Source of the DNA: Chloroflexota bacterium
GTDB lineage: Bacteria > Chloroflexota > Limnocylindria > Limnocylindrales > CSP1-4
Direction: 5' to 3'
Assembly (NCBI GenBank): GCA_015661135.1
Contig: JACVXW010000039.1
Span: 1-34,804, forward strand
DNA: 34,804 bases
The translations under genes and the position numbers were made by a program. Under the pieces are notes generated by a model. It saw only the letters and a list, made by a program, of their open reading frames with translations, did not search any database and had not been told where the DNA came from. The first letter of the stretch is position 1. The number at the start of each line of letters is the position of its first letter. Positions 10,574-19,284 of the stretch are shown one piece after another.

Positions 10574-13129
10574 ATGACCGCGCGGGATCCCCTCGGCGCC
10601 GAGATCGAGCGGCTGTCGCGCACCCTCGGCGAGATTGTCGAGGAGCAGGCCGGAGCCGATGTTCGCCGGTTCGTGGATCGGACCCGCCGCCAGGCGATGC
10701 GCGCCCGCGCCGGGAACGCCGCCGTGCGGCGATCGATCGAGCGCGACCTCGACGCCCTGGACGACGAGCGCGCCGAGGTCGTCATCCGCGCCTTCCTGCT
10801 CCACTTCCGGCTGGCCAACCTGGCCGAGGAGCGGCACCGCATCCGGATCCTCGAGGAGCGTGGCCGGCGGGGGCCGCGGACCACGACGCGAGCCTCGGAC
10901 GACAGTCTCGCCGGCGTTATCGCGACACTCCGGGCGGATGGACGATTCCCCAAGGACATCCCGTCCGCCGCCGCCGCCCTTCGCGGGCTCCGGATCCATC
11001 CCGTCCTCACGGCACATCCGACCGAGGCCCGCCGACGGACTGCCCTCATGGCCCTTGGGCGCATCGCCCGAGTCCTCGAAGCACGGGACGACCCGCGGCT
11101 GACGACGGTTGCCGCTCGCTCGCTCGACAACCGGCTCCGCGAGGAGCTGGCCATCCTGTGGCAGACCGCCGAGGCCCGAGCCGGCACGCCGACCCCGCTC
11201 GACGAGGTCCGGACCGCCCTCGTGTTCTTCGACGCCACGCTCTATTCCCTCGTCCCGAACGTCCAGCGCGCGCTCGCCGCGGCAACCGGCGTGGCCCCGG
11301 CGGACCTGCCGGTCGTTCTCCGCTGGGGGAGCTGGATCGGGGGGGACCGTGACGGCCACCCGGGCGTCACCGCCGAGATCACGGAACATGCCGCCAGGAT
11401 CCAGGCAGATCACGTCCTGCGCGGCCACGAGGCAGTGGCGACGCGACTGATGCAGACGATCGCGGCGGTCGTCCCGCCCGCGGGGCTGGATCGGGCGCTC
11501 ACGGCTCGGCTCATCGATGACGCGGAAACCCTGCCCGCCCTCGACGCGACGCTCCGTCGCCGATTCCCGGACGAACCCTTCCGACGGCGATTCGGCGCGA
11601 TCGCGGAGCGGCTGCGGCGGACGCGGCACCATCTCACGGGCGACGCCGGGCCCACGACCGGCCGGTACGCCAGGGCTGAAGAGCTCCTCGCCGAGCTCGT
11701 CGAGGTCCAGCGTTCGCTGGGAGCGTCCGGCCTCGGCCGGGTGGCGTCGGGCAGCGTCCAGGACTTCCGCTGGCAGGTCGAGACGTTCGGGTTCCATCTC
11801 GCCGAGCTCGAGGTCCGTCAGCACGCCGAGGTCCACCGAGCCGCCGCGGCGGCGATCCGCGCGGGATCTGCGGTCGGCGACGAGGTGGCTCCCGGCGTCG
11901 CCCTGGCCGAGGTGCTGGACACCTTCCGGGCAGTGGAGGGGATTCGGGCGAAGTACGGCGAGCGCGCGGCCGGACGGGTCGTCGTCAGCTTCACCGAGCG
12001 GCCGTCCGACGCGACCGATGTTCTCGAGCTCGCTACCGCCGCGACCGGCGCGGAGTCGGCCGCCGGGCTGGACGTGGTGCCCCTGTTCGAGTCGGCGGCG
12101 TCCCTCCGAGGCGCTGATGCGGTCTTCCGGGCCATCCTCGCGATCCCGAGCTATCGGGATCACCTGCGCGGCCGGGGCGACCGCCAGGAGGTCATGCTCG
12201 GCTACTCGGATTCGAACAAGGAATCAGGTTTCGTGGCCGCCAACTGGCTGCTCCATGAAGCCCAGGCCGCACTCGCCCGCGTCGCCGACGAGCATCGCGT
12301 GGAGCTGACGCTGTTCCACGGGCGCGGCGGGACCGTGGGCAGGGGCGGCGGCCGCCTGGACCGCGCAATCCTGGGCCAGCCGGCCGGCACCATCCGTGGC
12401 CGCCTGAAGGTCACCGAACAGGGCGAGGTGGTTGCGGCGCGCTACGGCAATCCCGCCATAGCCCTCCGCCACCTGGAACTGCTCGCCGGCGCGGTGGTCG
12501 CGGCCGATGCCCAGACGGCCACGGTCCCCGATGGCGCGCACCCGCTGATGGCGGCTCGCCGGAGCTCGGCGGCCGACATGGAGGACGATGGCTCCATCGA
12601 GCGCCTCCGCGCGATCCCGTGGGGGTTCGCCTGGGCCCAGGCGCGGATCGAGTTGCCCGGCTGGTACGGGCTGGGAGCGGCCGTCTCGGCGGTCCGCGAG
12701 GCGGACGGTGACGGCGCGATCAGCAGGCTGGGCGCGCTGTACCGCGGCTGGCCGTTCCTGACCGCGATCATCGACCACGCCGAGCTGGCCCTTGCCCGCT
12801 CGGACCTTGGCGTCGCCCGCCGCTACGCGGCACTCGCGACGGAGCCCGGCGACGAACGTCGCTGGAAGGCCATCGAAGCCGAGTTCGAACGGAGCGTCGA
12901 GGCGGTCCTGGCCATTACCGGCCGTAGCCGGCTCCTCGAGACGTCGCCGGCGATCGCCCGGGCGATCGAGTTGCGCAACCCGGACGTGGACACCCTGTCC
13001 GAGCTCCAGGTGGGTCGCCTCGCGCGGCTCCGATCGCTGTCCCCCGATGACCCGGGCCGGGCGGAGCTGGAACGCCTCGTCCGGCTAACGGTCAGTGGCG
13101 TTGCTGCAGGCCTCCAGGTGACCGGCTAG
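10574..13129 (+). CDS. ppc: phosphoenolpyruvate carboxylase
   Basis: An 851-residue PEP carboxylase, which converts PEP and bicarbonate to oxaloacetate to refill the TCA cycle. The catalytic His148 lies in VLTAHPTEA. Other landmarks are GSWIGGDRDGHPGV, FGFHLAELEVRQH, MLGYSDSNKESGF, the substrate loop FHGRGGTVGRGGG, VTEQGEVVAARYGN, and the terminal TVSGVAAGLQVTG, which resembles the conserved end of the family. It is slightly shorter than the enterobacterial enzyme (about 880) but has no missing block. Start ATG 10574 places MTARDPLGAEIERL at the usual N-terminal helix; longer readings from 10514 are less family-like. The gene is divergent from the two-component pair and convergent with an aminotransferase 12 bases downstream. 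Confidence 0.95.
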   Translation: MTARDPLGAEIERLSRTLGEIVEEQAGADVRRFVDRTRRQAMRARAGNAAVRRSIERDLDALDDERAEVVIRAFLLHFRLANLAEERHRIRILEERGRRGPRTTTRASDDSLAGVIATLRADGRFPKDIPSAAAALRGLRIHPVLTAHPTEARRRTALMALGRIARVLEARDDPRLTTVAARSLDNRLREELAILWQTAEARAGTPTPLDEVRTALVFFDATLYSLVPNVQRALAAATGVAPADLPVVLRWGSWIGGDRDGHPGVTAEITEHAARIQADHVLRGHEAVATRLMQTIAAVVPPAGLDRALTARLIDDAETLPALDATLRRRFPDEPFRRRFGAIAERLRRTRHHLTGDAGPTTGRYARAEELLAELVEVQRSLGASGLGRVASGSVQDFRWQVETFGFHLAELEVRQHAEVHRAAAAAIRAGSAVGDEVAPGVALAEVLDTFRAVEGIRAKYGERAAGRVVVSFTERPSDATDVLELATAATGAESAAGLDVVPLFESAASLRGADAVFRAILAIPSYRDHLRGRGDRQEVMLGYSDSNKESGFVAANWLLHEAQAALARVADEHRVELTLFHGRGGTVGRGGGRLDRAILGQPAGTIRGRLKVTEQGEVVAARYGNPAIALRHLELLAGAVVAADAQTATVPDGAHPLMAARRSSAADMEDDGSIERLRAIPWGFAWAQARIELPGWYGLGAAVSAVREADGDGAISRLGALYRGWPFLTAIIDHAELALARSDLGVARRYAALATEPGDERRWKAIEAEFERSVEAVLAITGRSRLLETSPAIARAIELRNPDVDTLSELQVGRLARLRSLSPDDPGRAELERLVRLTVSGVAAGLQVTG

Positions 13130-13141
13130 TTCGGCCGCGGC

Positions 13142-14353
13142 TCAGCCACGGTCGAGCCGACGCGCGAGGGCGTCGGCCAGGCGCGCATAGTCGGCGGGCT
13201 CGTTGTACAGCTGGGCGGACACGCGGACGGCGAGCGCCGAGGGCAGCGCGTCCGGCGTTTCACGCGCCGCCGGTACCGGCCAGCCGAAGATCGGCACCTC
13301 GATCCGGTCCTCGACCACGATTGACCGCTTGAGGGCATCGATCTCAACGTCCGGCATCGGTGGGAGCGGGAGCCGGATGGTCGCCATGGTCCCGAGCATC
13401 GTCGCCGGGGTAAGGGTCGCGACGCCAAGGGCCGCGGCAACCCGGGCGCGACCGTCGACCACGAGGTCATGGTTCGCCGCCATCACGCCCGGCCAGCCGT
13501 CCGCGTGGAGGGATTCGAGGGTCGCGAGCGCCGCAGGAAGGGCCAGATTCGGCGTCGGGTCCGGCGTACCCGTCCAGTCGAACTCCTTCCATAGGCGCGG
13601 GCGGGTGCTCCGCCGATCGTTGAAGCCGTGGCTGATGACGAGCGGATGGACCCGCTCCTGGCGATCCGCCCGGACATGGAGGAAGCCGGATCCCTTCGGA
13701 CCGCACAGCCACTTGTGGCCGTTGCCCGTCCAGTAGGCGGCCCCGAGGGCCTCGAGATACAGGCGCATCATGCCCGGGGCGTGGGCCCCGTCCACGAGCG
13801 CGTCGATCCCGCGTTCATCCATCGCGCGGACGATCTCCGCCACCGGGAGGATCGTCGCCGTCGGGCTCGTCACCTGGCTGATGACGACGAGCCGGGTGTG
13901 GGGCGTCACCGCCGCGATGAGCGCCTCGACGACCTGCCCCGACGACTCGATCTCGACGGGCAACTCGGCAATGACCCTGCGCGCACGCGCCCTCGCCGCG
14001 ACCTCGCCGACGGCGTTGAGGATCGCGTTGTACTCGTGATTGGTCGTCAGGAGCTCGTCGCCCGGCTCGAATCGGAGCGAGCGGAGGACGGTCGATACGC
14101 CGGTTGTGGCGTTGGAGACGAAGACGAGGTTCCCTGGATCGGCGCCGAGGAACGCGGCCACGGCTCGCCGCGCGGCGTCCAGGCGCTCCTCGAAGGTCGC
14201 CCACAGGAACTGGATGGGCCCCGCTTCGAGTTCGTCGATCAGGGCCCGCTGGAAGTTGAGGACCGGGACCGGGCACGCGCCGAACGAGCCGTGGTTGAGG
14301 AAGATGACCTCCGGGTCCAGGCGCCAGGGTGCGTCGGGTCCGTATGGTCGCAT
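13142..14353 (-). CDS. class V aminotransferase / isopenicillin-N-epimerase-like PLP enzyme
   Basis: A 403-residue fold-type I PLP enzyme. The N-terminus FLNHGSFGACP is typical of the CefD/isopenicillin-N epimerase-like and cysteine desulfurase-like group. PLP contacts are Asp188 and His191 in LVDGAHAPG, and the Schiff-base Lys214 in GNGHKWLCGPKGSGF. SNATTGVSTVL binds the phosphate side. The protein is full length with no obvious break. Members of this family act on varied amino-acid substrates (epimerase, desulfurase, lyase or ergothioneine C-S lyase). No neighbouring penicillin or ergothioneine genes are present, so substrate assignment would be a guess. The gene is convergent with ppc. Confidence 0.85.
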   Translation of the reverse strand: MRPYGPDAPWRLDPEVIFLNHGSFGACPVPVLNFQRALIDELEAGPIQFLWATFEERLDAARRAVAAFLGADPGNLVFVSNATTGVSTVLRSLRFEPGDELLTTNHEYNAILNAVGEVAARARARRVIAELPVEIESSGQVVEALIAAVTPHTRLVVISQVTSPTATILPVAEIVRAMDERGIDALVDGAHAPGMMRLYLEALGAAYWTGNGHKWLCGPKGSGFLHVRADRQERVHPLVISHGFNDRRSTRPRLWKEFDWTGTPDPTPNLALPAALATLESLHADGWPGVMAANHDLVVDGRARVAAALGVATLTPATMLGTMATIRLPLPPMPDVEIDALKRSIVVEDRIEVPIFGWPVPAARETPDALPSALAVRVSAQLYNEPADYARLADALARRLDRG

Positions 14354-14380
14354 CCGCGAAGGATAGGGGAGCGCGTCCGG

Positions 14381-14710
14381 CTAACCCGGTTGGTCGCCCG
14401 GCGGCGTGATGTTCTTGACGGGCGGACGCTCGGCCGGAGCGTCTTGATCCGGAGCCCGCGGGGGCCGCCCGAGGAGTCGGTTGATGCCGTCCCGCAGGGT
14501 CACGAACGGCGCGAGATAGATGACGAGGAGCAGCGGAATCAGGAAGCGCGCCGGCGATGGCAGGGCCGCGACCAGCGAACCCAGGAGCCACAAGCCAAGG
14601 AAGTAGGCAGTCAGCGACTGCCGGCTCCAGCCCGCGAGTTGCAGTCGCCGGGTGGGCAGCAGGACGAGCAGGGCAACGAGCCCGACGAGGGCGATCGTGG
14701 TGGGCGACAC
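14381..14710 (-). CDS. small three-helix membrane protein, unknown function
   Basis: A 109-residue protein with three hydrophobic segments (about 5-18, 33-50 and 54-70), followed by a basic stretch and a Pro-rich, charged tail ending at TAG 14381. GTG 14710 is the likeliest start. An in-frame ATG at 14752 lacks a ribosome site and overlaps the start of the divergent MFS gene. It lies 27 bases upstream of the class V aminotransferase on the same strand and may be co-transcribed with it. I do not recognise a family. Confidence 0.55.
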   Translation of the reverse strand: MSPTTIALVGLVALLVLLPTRRLQLAGWSRQSLTAYFLGLWLLGSLVAALPSPARFLIPLLLVIYLAPFVTLRDGINRLLGRPPRAPDQDAPAERPPVKNITPPGDQPG

Positions 14711-14750
14711 GCTCCGGATGGTACGCGGCGACCGGCTAGGATGGAGCCCC

Positions 14751-16097
14751 ATGCCAATTGTTCGTTCGCTCTCCCGTGCGCTCCGCGGCTTCCCCGGCTG
14801 GCTCGTCCGGTGGCAGGCGATCCTTCCGTTGCTGGTCGCCGAGTTCATCCTGTGGACCGGCTTCGGGGCGCTCCTGCCGGTCATGCCGTTGTATTTCACC
14901 GAGCATGCCGTCGACATCGCCCTCCTCGGCGTCGTCATCGCCGCCTGGCCGGCCGCCCGGCTGATCGCAGAACCGATCTTCGGCCATCTCGCCGACCGGA
15001 CTGGCCGGGTCCCCCTGATGGTGCTGGGGCTTGTCGTTGCCGCCTCGTCCGTCGGCGCAATGGCGCTCTGGACGGGTCCGGTCGCGTTCGTCATCCTCCG
15101 GGCACTCTCCGGCCTCGGCACTGCCATGTACGATCCCGCGGCCCGTGGCTATCTGATGGATGCGACGCCGCCACAGCGGCGTGGCGAGGCGTTCGGCCTG
15201 TACAGCGCGGCCCAGATGGGCGGCATCGTCCTGGGTCCTGCGATCGGCGGACTGGGAACCGCCCTCGTCGGGGGGTACGGCTTCGTTTTCATCTTCGGTG
15301 CGGTGGCGACGTTCGCGGCCGCCGCCGCCGTTGCGGTTCGCGTTCGGGAGCAGCGCGGCGACCACGCTGCGCATGACCCCGTCGCGCCGGGGGCGAGCTT
15401 CTCGGAGTTCCCGGCCGAGCCCGGCCCCCCGGGACTCGTTGCCGGGGCGGCTCCGCCCGCCCCCATCTCCCTCCGGAACCGGTTCATGGTCGCGGCGAGC
15501 CTGGTGAACCTGGCCGGCTACTTCGGGGGCGGCCTGTACGAGACGATCTGGGCCATCTTCGTCACCGCCCGTGGCGGCGGAGTGGAACTCGTCGGCGTGA
15601 CGTTCGCGGTGTTCGGTCTCGTGACGATCCTCGTCTCACCCTTCGGGGGACGGATGGTGGACCGGCGCGGTCCGCTGCCGTTCATCGTGGGCGGACTGCT
15701 CCTGTCGGTCGCCGCGATGTTCACGTACCCGTTCGTGCGCGATCCGTGGTTGTTTGCGCCGCTCGTGGCCCTCGAGGCGATCGGATTTGCGTTCGTGGGC
15801 CCGGCGACGTATGCCATCGTCGCTCGCGGTACGCCTGATGGGCGGTCCTCGACTGCCCAGGGGCTCCTCGGCGCGGCCGGTACGATCGGGACGATCGCGG
15901 CCGCGCTGGCGACCGGCGTCCTGGCATCACTCGATCTGAATGCCCCCTTCTTCGTGGGCGGTGTCGTCATCCTTGTCGTGTTGGGGCTGGCGATCGGCGT
16001 CGGCGGGACCGCGCTTCGCTCGATGCGTCCGGGCCCTCTGGCTCCGCCGGGTCCTCCTGCACGCTCGACCCCTCCGGCCCGCTCGGCCGGGCCGTAG
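14751..16097 (+). CDS. MFS transporter, multidrug-efflux-like
   Basis: A 448-residue major facilitator protein with about 12 membrane helices in two six-helix halves. The loop 2-3 signature is GHLADRTGRVPLM, with the equivalent GGRMVDRRGPLPF in the second half. LRALSGLGTAMYDPAARGYLMD in helix 4 and the following loop, and AAQMGGIVLGPAIGG in helix 5, resemble motif C of drug:H+ antiporters. The central cytoplasmic loop (about 195-240) is long and Pro/Ala-rich. The start is ATG 14751, with GGAG a few bases upstream. The C-terminus is Pro/Arg-rich. Drug or metabolite export is inferred; the substrate cannot be told from sequence. Confidence 0.88.
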   Translation: MPIVRSLSRALRGFPGWLVRWQAILPLLVAEFILWTGFGALLPVMPLYFTEHAVDIALLGVVIAAWPAARLIAEPIFGHLADRTGRVPLMVLGLVVAASSVGAMALWTGPVAFVILRALSGLGTAMYDPAARGYLMDATPPQRRGEAFGLYSAAQMGGIVLGPAIGGLGTALVGGYGFVFIFGAVATFAAAAAVAVRVREQRGDHAAHDPVAPGASFSEFPAEPGPPGLVAGAAPPAPISLRNRFMVAASLVNLAGYFGGGLYETIWAIFVTARGGGVELVGVTFAVFGLVTILVSPFGGRMVDRRGPLPFIVGGLLLSVAAMFTYPFVRDPWLFAPLVALEAIGFAFVGPATYAIVARGTPDGRSSTAQGLLGAAGTIGTIAAALATGVLASLDLNAPFFVGGVVILVVLGLAIGVGGTALRSMRPGPLAPPGPPARSTPPARSAGP

Positions 16098-16474
16098 AGG
16101 AGGGGCGCGTCCGGGCATTGACGCAGGGGCGTCGTGGATGCATCCCCGTTCCCGTGCTGCCCCGGCAAATCCTGGCTTGCGACCACCCCCGGAGCACTGC
16201 GCGGGTCACCGGCCACGGACGGCAGCCGCGACCGCCGAGATCCGCCGAGATCCGCCGGATTTCCCGGGCGCGGCGCGGGCGTCGAGCGTGACCGGGCCGG
16301 GTGATGCGCCCCGTTCGGGTACCTGGGCGGACACGACCGCCGCCTGCACCTGGCGAGTGCTCCCCGGGGGAGCGTTGGCCACGAAACCGCGCCGAAGCCG
16401 CGGCAATCCGGGTGGTCCCCGGCGGTCCGTGCCCGGCGCAGACGTTGGGATGCCTACGAGCGTCGTCCAGGTCA
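16098..16474. other. noncoding stretch before the initiator tRNA
   Basis: No open frame here shows a start, ribosome site or recognisable protein. The only structure noticed is a short tandem repeat (unit ccgccgagat, two copies plus part of a third, 16232-16259). The stretch separates the MFS gene from the promoter of the initiator tRNA. Confidence 0.5.
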
Positions 16475-16503
16475 TTGTCACATCGAGGCCGTGCGGTTAG
16501 AAT
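16475..16503 (+). promoter_or_regulatory. sigma70-type promoter of the initiator tRNA gene
   Basis: TTGTCA (16475-16480) and TAGAAT (16498-16503) are separated by exactly 17 bases. Transcription would start about 7 bases downstream, at the first base of the mature tRNA (16511). Each hexamer differs from consensus at one position. It is the clearest promoter in the window. Confidence 0.75.
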
Positions 16504-16510
16504 GCGAGGT

Positions 16511-16585
16511 CGCGGGGTGGAGCAGCGGCAGCTCGTCGGGCTCATAACCCGAAGGTCAGGGGTTCGAATCCCCTCCCCGCAACCA
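16511..16585 (+). tRNA. initiator tRNA-Met (anticodon CAT)
   Basis: The cloverleaf folds with acceptor GCGGGG/CCCCGC preceded by an unpaired C1 facing A72, the mismatch that marks bacterial initiator tRNA. The anticodon stem TCGGG/CCCGA ends in three G-C pairs, the second initiator hallmark. The loop CTCATAA gives anticodon CAT (16543-16545). The T arm is AGGGG-TTCGAAT-CCCCT. CCA is encoded at 16583-16585. It stands alone with its own promoter and terminator. Confidence 0.96.
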
Positions 16586-16600
16586 ATCTGCATCCACCAC

Positions 16601-16630
16601 AGAACCCCGGCCCCGACCAGCCGGGGTTCT
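16601..16630 (+). terminator. hairpin terminator after the initiator tRNA
   Basis: AGAACCCCGGC (16601-16611) pairs perfectly with GCCGGGGTTCT (16620-16630) around an 8-base loop and is followed by TCCTT. The 11-bp stem begins 15 bases after the tRNA CCA. It may also stop transcription from the minus-strand ABC permease gene that ends at 16667. Confidence 0.75.
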
Positions 16631-16666
16631 TCCTTGCCCGGAAGCGCCCCCCGCCGAGCGCCGAGG

Positions 16667-17455
16667 TCAGCGGCTCAGGTTCCGGTAGCGGCGGACGCCG
16701 GCCGGCAGGAAGATTGCCAGGATCACGATGACCCAGATCACGGTCACCAGTGCCGGCTGCTCCGCTGGAAGTCCCGTCCCGACATAGGGGTTCGGGTTGC
16801 CCCACAGCTCGCGGGTTGCCGCGGTGAGCGTCGAGACCGGGTTCCACTCCGCGACCGGCTGGAGCCATTCGGGGAGCGACTGGGGCGGGACGAAGACGTT
16901 GGACAGGAACGTGATCGGGAAGAGGACAGTGAACGAGACCTGCTGGGCGACCTCGACGCTCGGCACGGCAAGGCCCAGCCAGACGCCGATCGCCGCCATC
17001 GCGACCGCGAACAGCAGGAGCAGGCCGACGCCGGCCAGCAGTTCCGGCAGACCGGTGTTGATTCGCCAGCCCACGACGTAGCCGGAGATCATGAGGACGA
17101 CGAGGATTCCCGCGTTGTAGACGACGTCCGCTACGGTCCGGCCGATCAGGACGGCCGAGCGAGACATCGGCAGCGAGCGAAATCGATCCAGCAGGCCCTT
17201 GTGGATGTCGTCGCACATGCCGATGGCCGTAGTGGCCGCCGCAAACACGATCGTCTGGGCAAAGATCCCCGGCATGAGGTACTCGCGGTAGCTGCCGCCG
17301 TCCGGCAGCGGGATCGCGCCGCCGAAGACGAACGCGAAGAGCAGCACGAACATGACCGACTGGAGGATCGCGAAGATCGCGAGCTCCGGGATTCGCGGGA
17401 TCCGCTTGAGATTGCGCCAGGTGACGATCAGGCCGTCGCTGATTGCCCCGTTCAC
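16667..17455 (-). CDS. ABC-2 type permease, DrrB-like
   Basis: A 262-residue membrane component of an exporter, with about six helices and the ABC2 membrane-domain pattern: an amphipathic N-terminal helix (TWRNLKRIPRIPEL), then helices at about 25-45, 60-80, 105-130, 140-165, 172-185 and 232-252. The stretch DDIHKGLLDRFRSLPMSRSAVLIGR resembles the conserved coupling region of DrrB/NodJ-type permeases. GTG 17455 overlaps the stop of the upstream ATPase (GTGA), showing tight coupling. With its ATPase it resembles the daunorubicin-resistance DrrAB family. The substrate is unknown. Confidence 0.88.
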   Translation of the reverse strand: MNGAISDGLIVTWRNLKRIPRIPELAIFAILQSVMFVLLFAFVFGGAIPLPDGGSYREYLMPGIFAQTIVFAAATTAIGMCDDIHKGLLDRFRSLPMSRSAVLIGRTVADVVYNAGILVVLMISGYVVGWRINTGLPELLAGVGLLLLFAVAMAAIGVWLGLAVPSVEVAQQVSFTVLFPITFLSNVFVPPQSLPEWLQPVAEWNPVSTLTAATRELWGNPNPYVGTGLPAEQPALVTVIWVIVILAIFLPAGVRRYRNLSR

Positions 17456-18426
17456 GCGGCCGCCTCCGGAGTTTCCGTTTCGGAGGTGTGACCGGTCAGG
17501 CTCAGGAAGACATCGTCCAGCGTGGGGCGCCGGAGGGCGATGTCATCGATCTCGACGCCGGCTTCGCCAAGGTCGCGGACGACCTCGATGAGCTTGGCCG
17601 CGCCGCCCGTGGCCGGGACCGTCAGCTTCCGGGTGTGCTCGTCCAGGGTCCACTGACCAGATCCATCCCGCGCAAGGATCTCCGCCGCCCGCTGGATCTC
17701 CGAGGGATCGTGGACCACGACTTCGATGCGTTCGCCGCCGACCTGCGACTTGAGCTGGTCCGCCGTCCCACGGGCGATGATCCTGCCGTGGTCCACGACA
17801 GCAATGATGTCGGCCAGTTCGTCCGCCTCCTCGAGGTACTGCGTGGTCAGAAGGAGCGTCACGCCATCCCGGACCAGGCGTCGGATGACGTCCCACATCC
17901 CGAGCCGGCTGCGCGGGTCCAGGCCGGTCGTGGGCTCATCGAGGAACAGCAGCCGGGGCCGGCCGATCAGGGCGCTGGCGAGGTCAAGGCGCCGGCGCAT
18001 CCCGCCGGAGTAGGTCTTGACCGTCCGGTCCGCCGCTTCCACGAGATCGAACTGCACGAGGAGCTCGGCCGCGCGCCGGCTCGACTCGGCCGACGGCAGT
18101 TGATACAGCCGCCCGAACATCCAGAGGTTCTCGCGGGCCGTGAGGTTCTCGTCCACCGCGGCGTACTGCCCGGACAGCCCGATCATCGATCGGACCTGGT
18201 GGGCCTCGCGGACGACGTCGAACCCGCCGACGGTCGCGTGACCGGCATCGGGCCGGAGCAGCGTCGCGAGGATGCGGACGGCCGTCGTCTTGCCCGCGCC
18301 GTTCGGTCCGAGCAGGCCCATGACCGTGCCCTCGTCCACCTGGAGGTCGACGCCGTCCAGGGCGCGGACCTCGGTCTTTCGGGTGCGGTAGATCTTGACC
18401 AGGCCTTCAGCCGTGATCGCAGCCAT
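17452..18426 (-). CDS. ABC transporter ATP-binding protein, DrrA-like
   Basis: A 324-residue ATPase of an ABC-2 exporter. Walker A GPNGAGKTT (40-48), Q loop around GLSGQYAAVDENLTARENL, signature SGGMRRR (140-146), Walker B LLFLDEPTTGLD and switch region LTTQYLEEADELAD. The C-terminal extension (about 225-324) ends DDVFLSLTGHTSE, the conserved DrrA-type tail that contacts the permease. It forms a two-gene unit with the overlapping permease. ATG 18426 follows a short untranslated stretch, and TATGAT is read on the minus strand at 18488-18483 as a possible -10, though no good -35 is seen. The intact tail here is a useful comparison for the broken ATPase at 19260-20076. Confidence 0.92.
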   Translation of the reverse strand: MAAITAEGLVKIYRTRKTEVRALDGVDLQVDEGTVMGLLGPNGAGKTTAVRILATLLRPDAGHATVGGFDVVREAHQVRSMIGLSGQYAAVDENLTARENLWMFGRLYQLPSAESSRRAAELLVQFDLVEAADRTVKTYSGGMRRRLDLASALIGRPRLLFLDEPTTGLDPRSRLGMWDVIRRLVRDGVTLLLTTQYLEEADELADIIAVVDHGRIIARGTADQLKSQVGGERIEVVVHDPSEIQRAAEILARDGSGQWTLDEHTRKLTVPATGGAAKLIEVVRDLGEAGVEIDDIALRRPTLDDVFLSLTGHTSETETPEAAA

Positions 18427-18513
18427 GAACCCCCCGTTGCCTGCGCCGACGCCGGTTGGTCGGATCGTCGTGGGAAGCCAGGATCATACGGTCTGGCCGA
18501 GATTCAGCCAGGT

Positions 18514-19263
18514 TCAGTCCCAACGGAAGGTCCGCACCGCCAGACCCGCCGCACCGAGCCCCCAGGCGCCAACGACGAGGAGCGCGGGAACCGGATCGGG
18601 GCCGTTTCCAAGAGCGGCCCGGAAGAGGTCCGTCAGGGCCCCGGCCGGTAGCCACCTGGCGAGGGTCTCAACCGCGCCGGGGAGATGGTCGATCGGCAGG
18701 ACGATCCCGCCGACCATGATCGAGGCGAGGAACAGGCCGTTCGCGAGGGCGAGGACTGCCTCCGCGCGGAGCGTGCCGGCCAGCAGCAGACCCAGCCCGG
18801 CGAATGCCAACGTCCCGAGCAGTACCGCGGCACCGAAGAGAAGTGGCGAAACGCCGTCCGCCGGACGCCAGCCGAGCCCCACGACCGCGACCGTCACGAG
18901 AACGGCCACCTGGAGCACTTCCATCGCGAGGACCGCCAGGATCCTCGAGGCGATGACCGAGGCGCGGGTCACGGGTGCCCCGCCGAGCCGCTTGAGGACA
19001 CCGTACTGGCGATCGTAGGCGGTGCTGATGCCGAGGCTCACAAGGCCGCTGGCGATGATGGCGAGTGCCAGCGTCCCCGGTAGAAGGTAGTCCACCGGAC
19101 GGCCGGCGATCGCGGGAATCAGCCCGGTCGTCGCGAAGAAGAGGAGCACCGCCGGCGGGATGACCAGGGTGACGAGGACGTTCTCGCCCCTGCGCGCCGT
19201 CAGGCGCAGCTCGTGTGCCGCCAGCAAGACCGTTGCCCTGGCCGCAGCCACCGGCCGGCTCAT
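18514..19263 (-). CDS. ABC-2 type permease of the cox operon
   Basis: A 249-residue membrane protein with about six helices and the ABC2_membrane pattern: RLTARRGENVLVTLVIPPAVLLFF, then YLLPGTLALAIIASGLVSLGISTAYDRQYGVLKRLGGAPVTR, where the cytoplasmic coupling region matches the family. ATG 19263 overlaps the restored stop of the upstream ATPase gene by ATGA. It is the last gene of the oxidase run. By position, the ATPase-permease pair could help oxidase maturation, for example by moving a cofactor or thiol compound, but that is inference. A general DrrB-like exporter is equally possible. Confidence 0.85.
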   Translation of the reverse strand: MSRPVAAARATVLLAAHELRLTARRGENVLVTLVIPPAVLLFFATTGLIPAIAGRPVDYLLPGTLALAIIASGLVSLGISTAYDRQYGVLKRLGGAPVTRASVIASRILAVLAMEVLQVAVLVTVAVVGLGWRPADGVSPLLFGAAVLLGTLAFAGLGLLLAGTLRAEAVLALANGLFLASIMVGGIVLPIDHLPGAVETLARWLPAGALTDLFRAALGNGPDPVPALLVVGAWGLGAAGLAVRTFRWD

Positions 19264-19284
19264 TCGCCGTGCTCCACGGCATCA

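Noticed and set aside
8343..10577. 744-codon open frame on the plus strand across the two-component genes
   Set aside because: It is antisense to a clear response regulator and histidine kinase, has no domain resemblance, and is the kind of long shadow frame expected at this GC content.
10475..12163. 562-codon minus-strand frame opposite ppc
   Set aside because: Antisense to conserved PEP carboxylase motifs, with low-complexity composition and no start context.
13142..14353. Assignment of the class V aminotransferase to ergothioneine or beta-lactam synthesis
   Set aside because: No other gene of either pathway is in the window, and the family is functionally mixed.
16232..16259. Possible CRISPR-like or regulatory repeat before the initiator tRNA
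   Set aside because: Only two full 10-base copies in direct tandem, with no spacers and no cas genes. It is simple slippage-type sequence.
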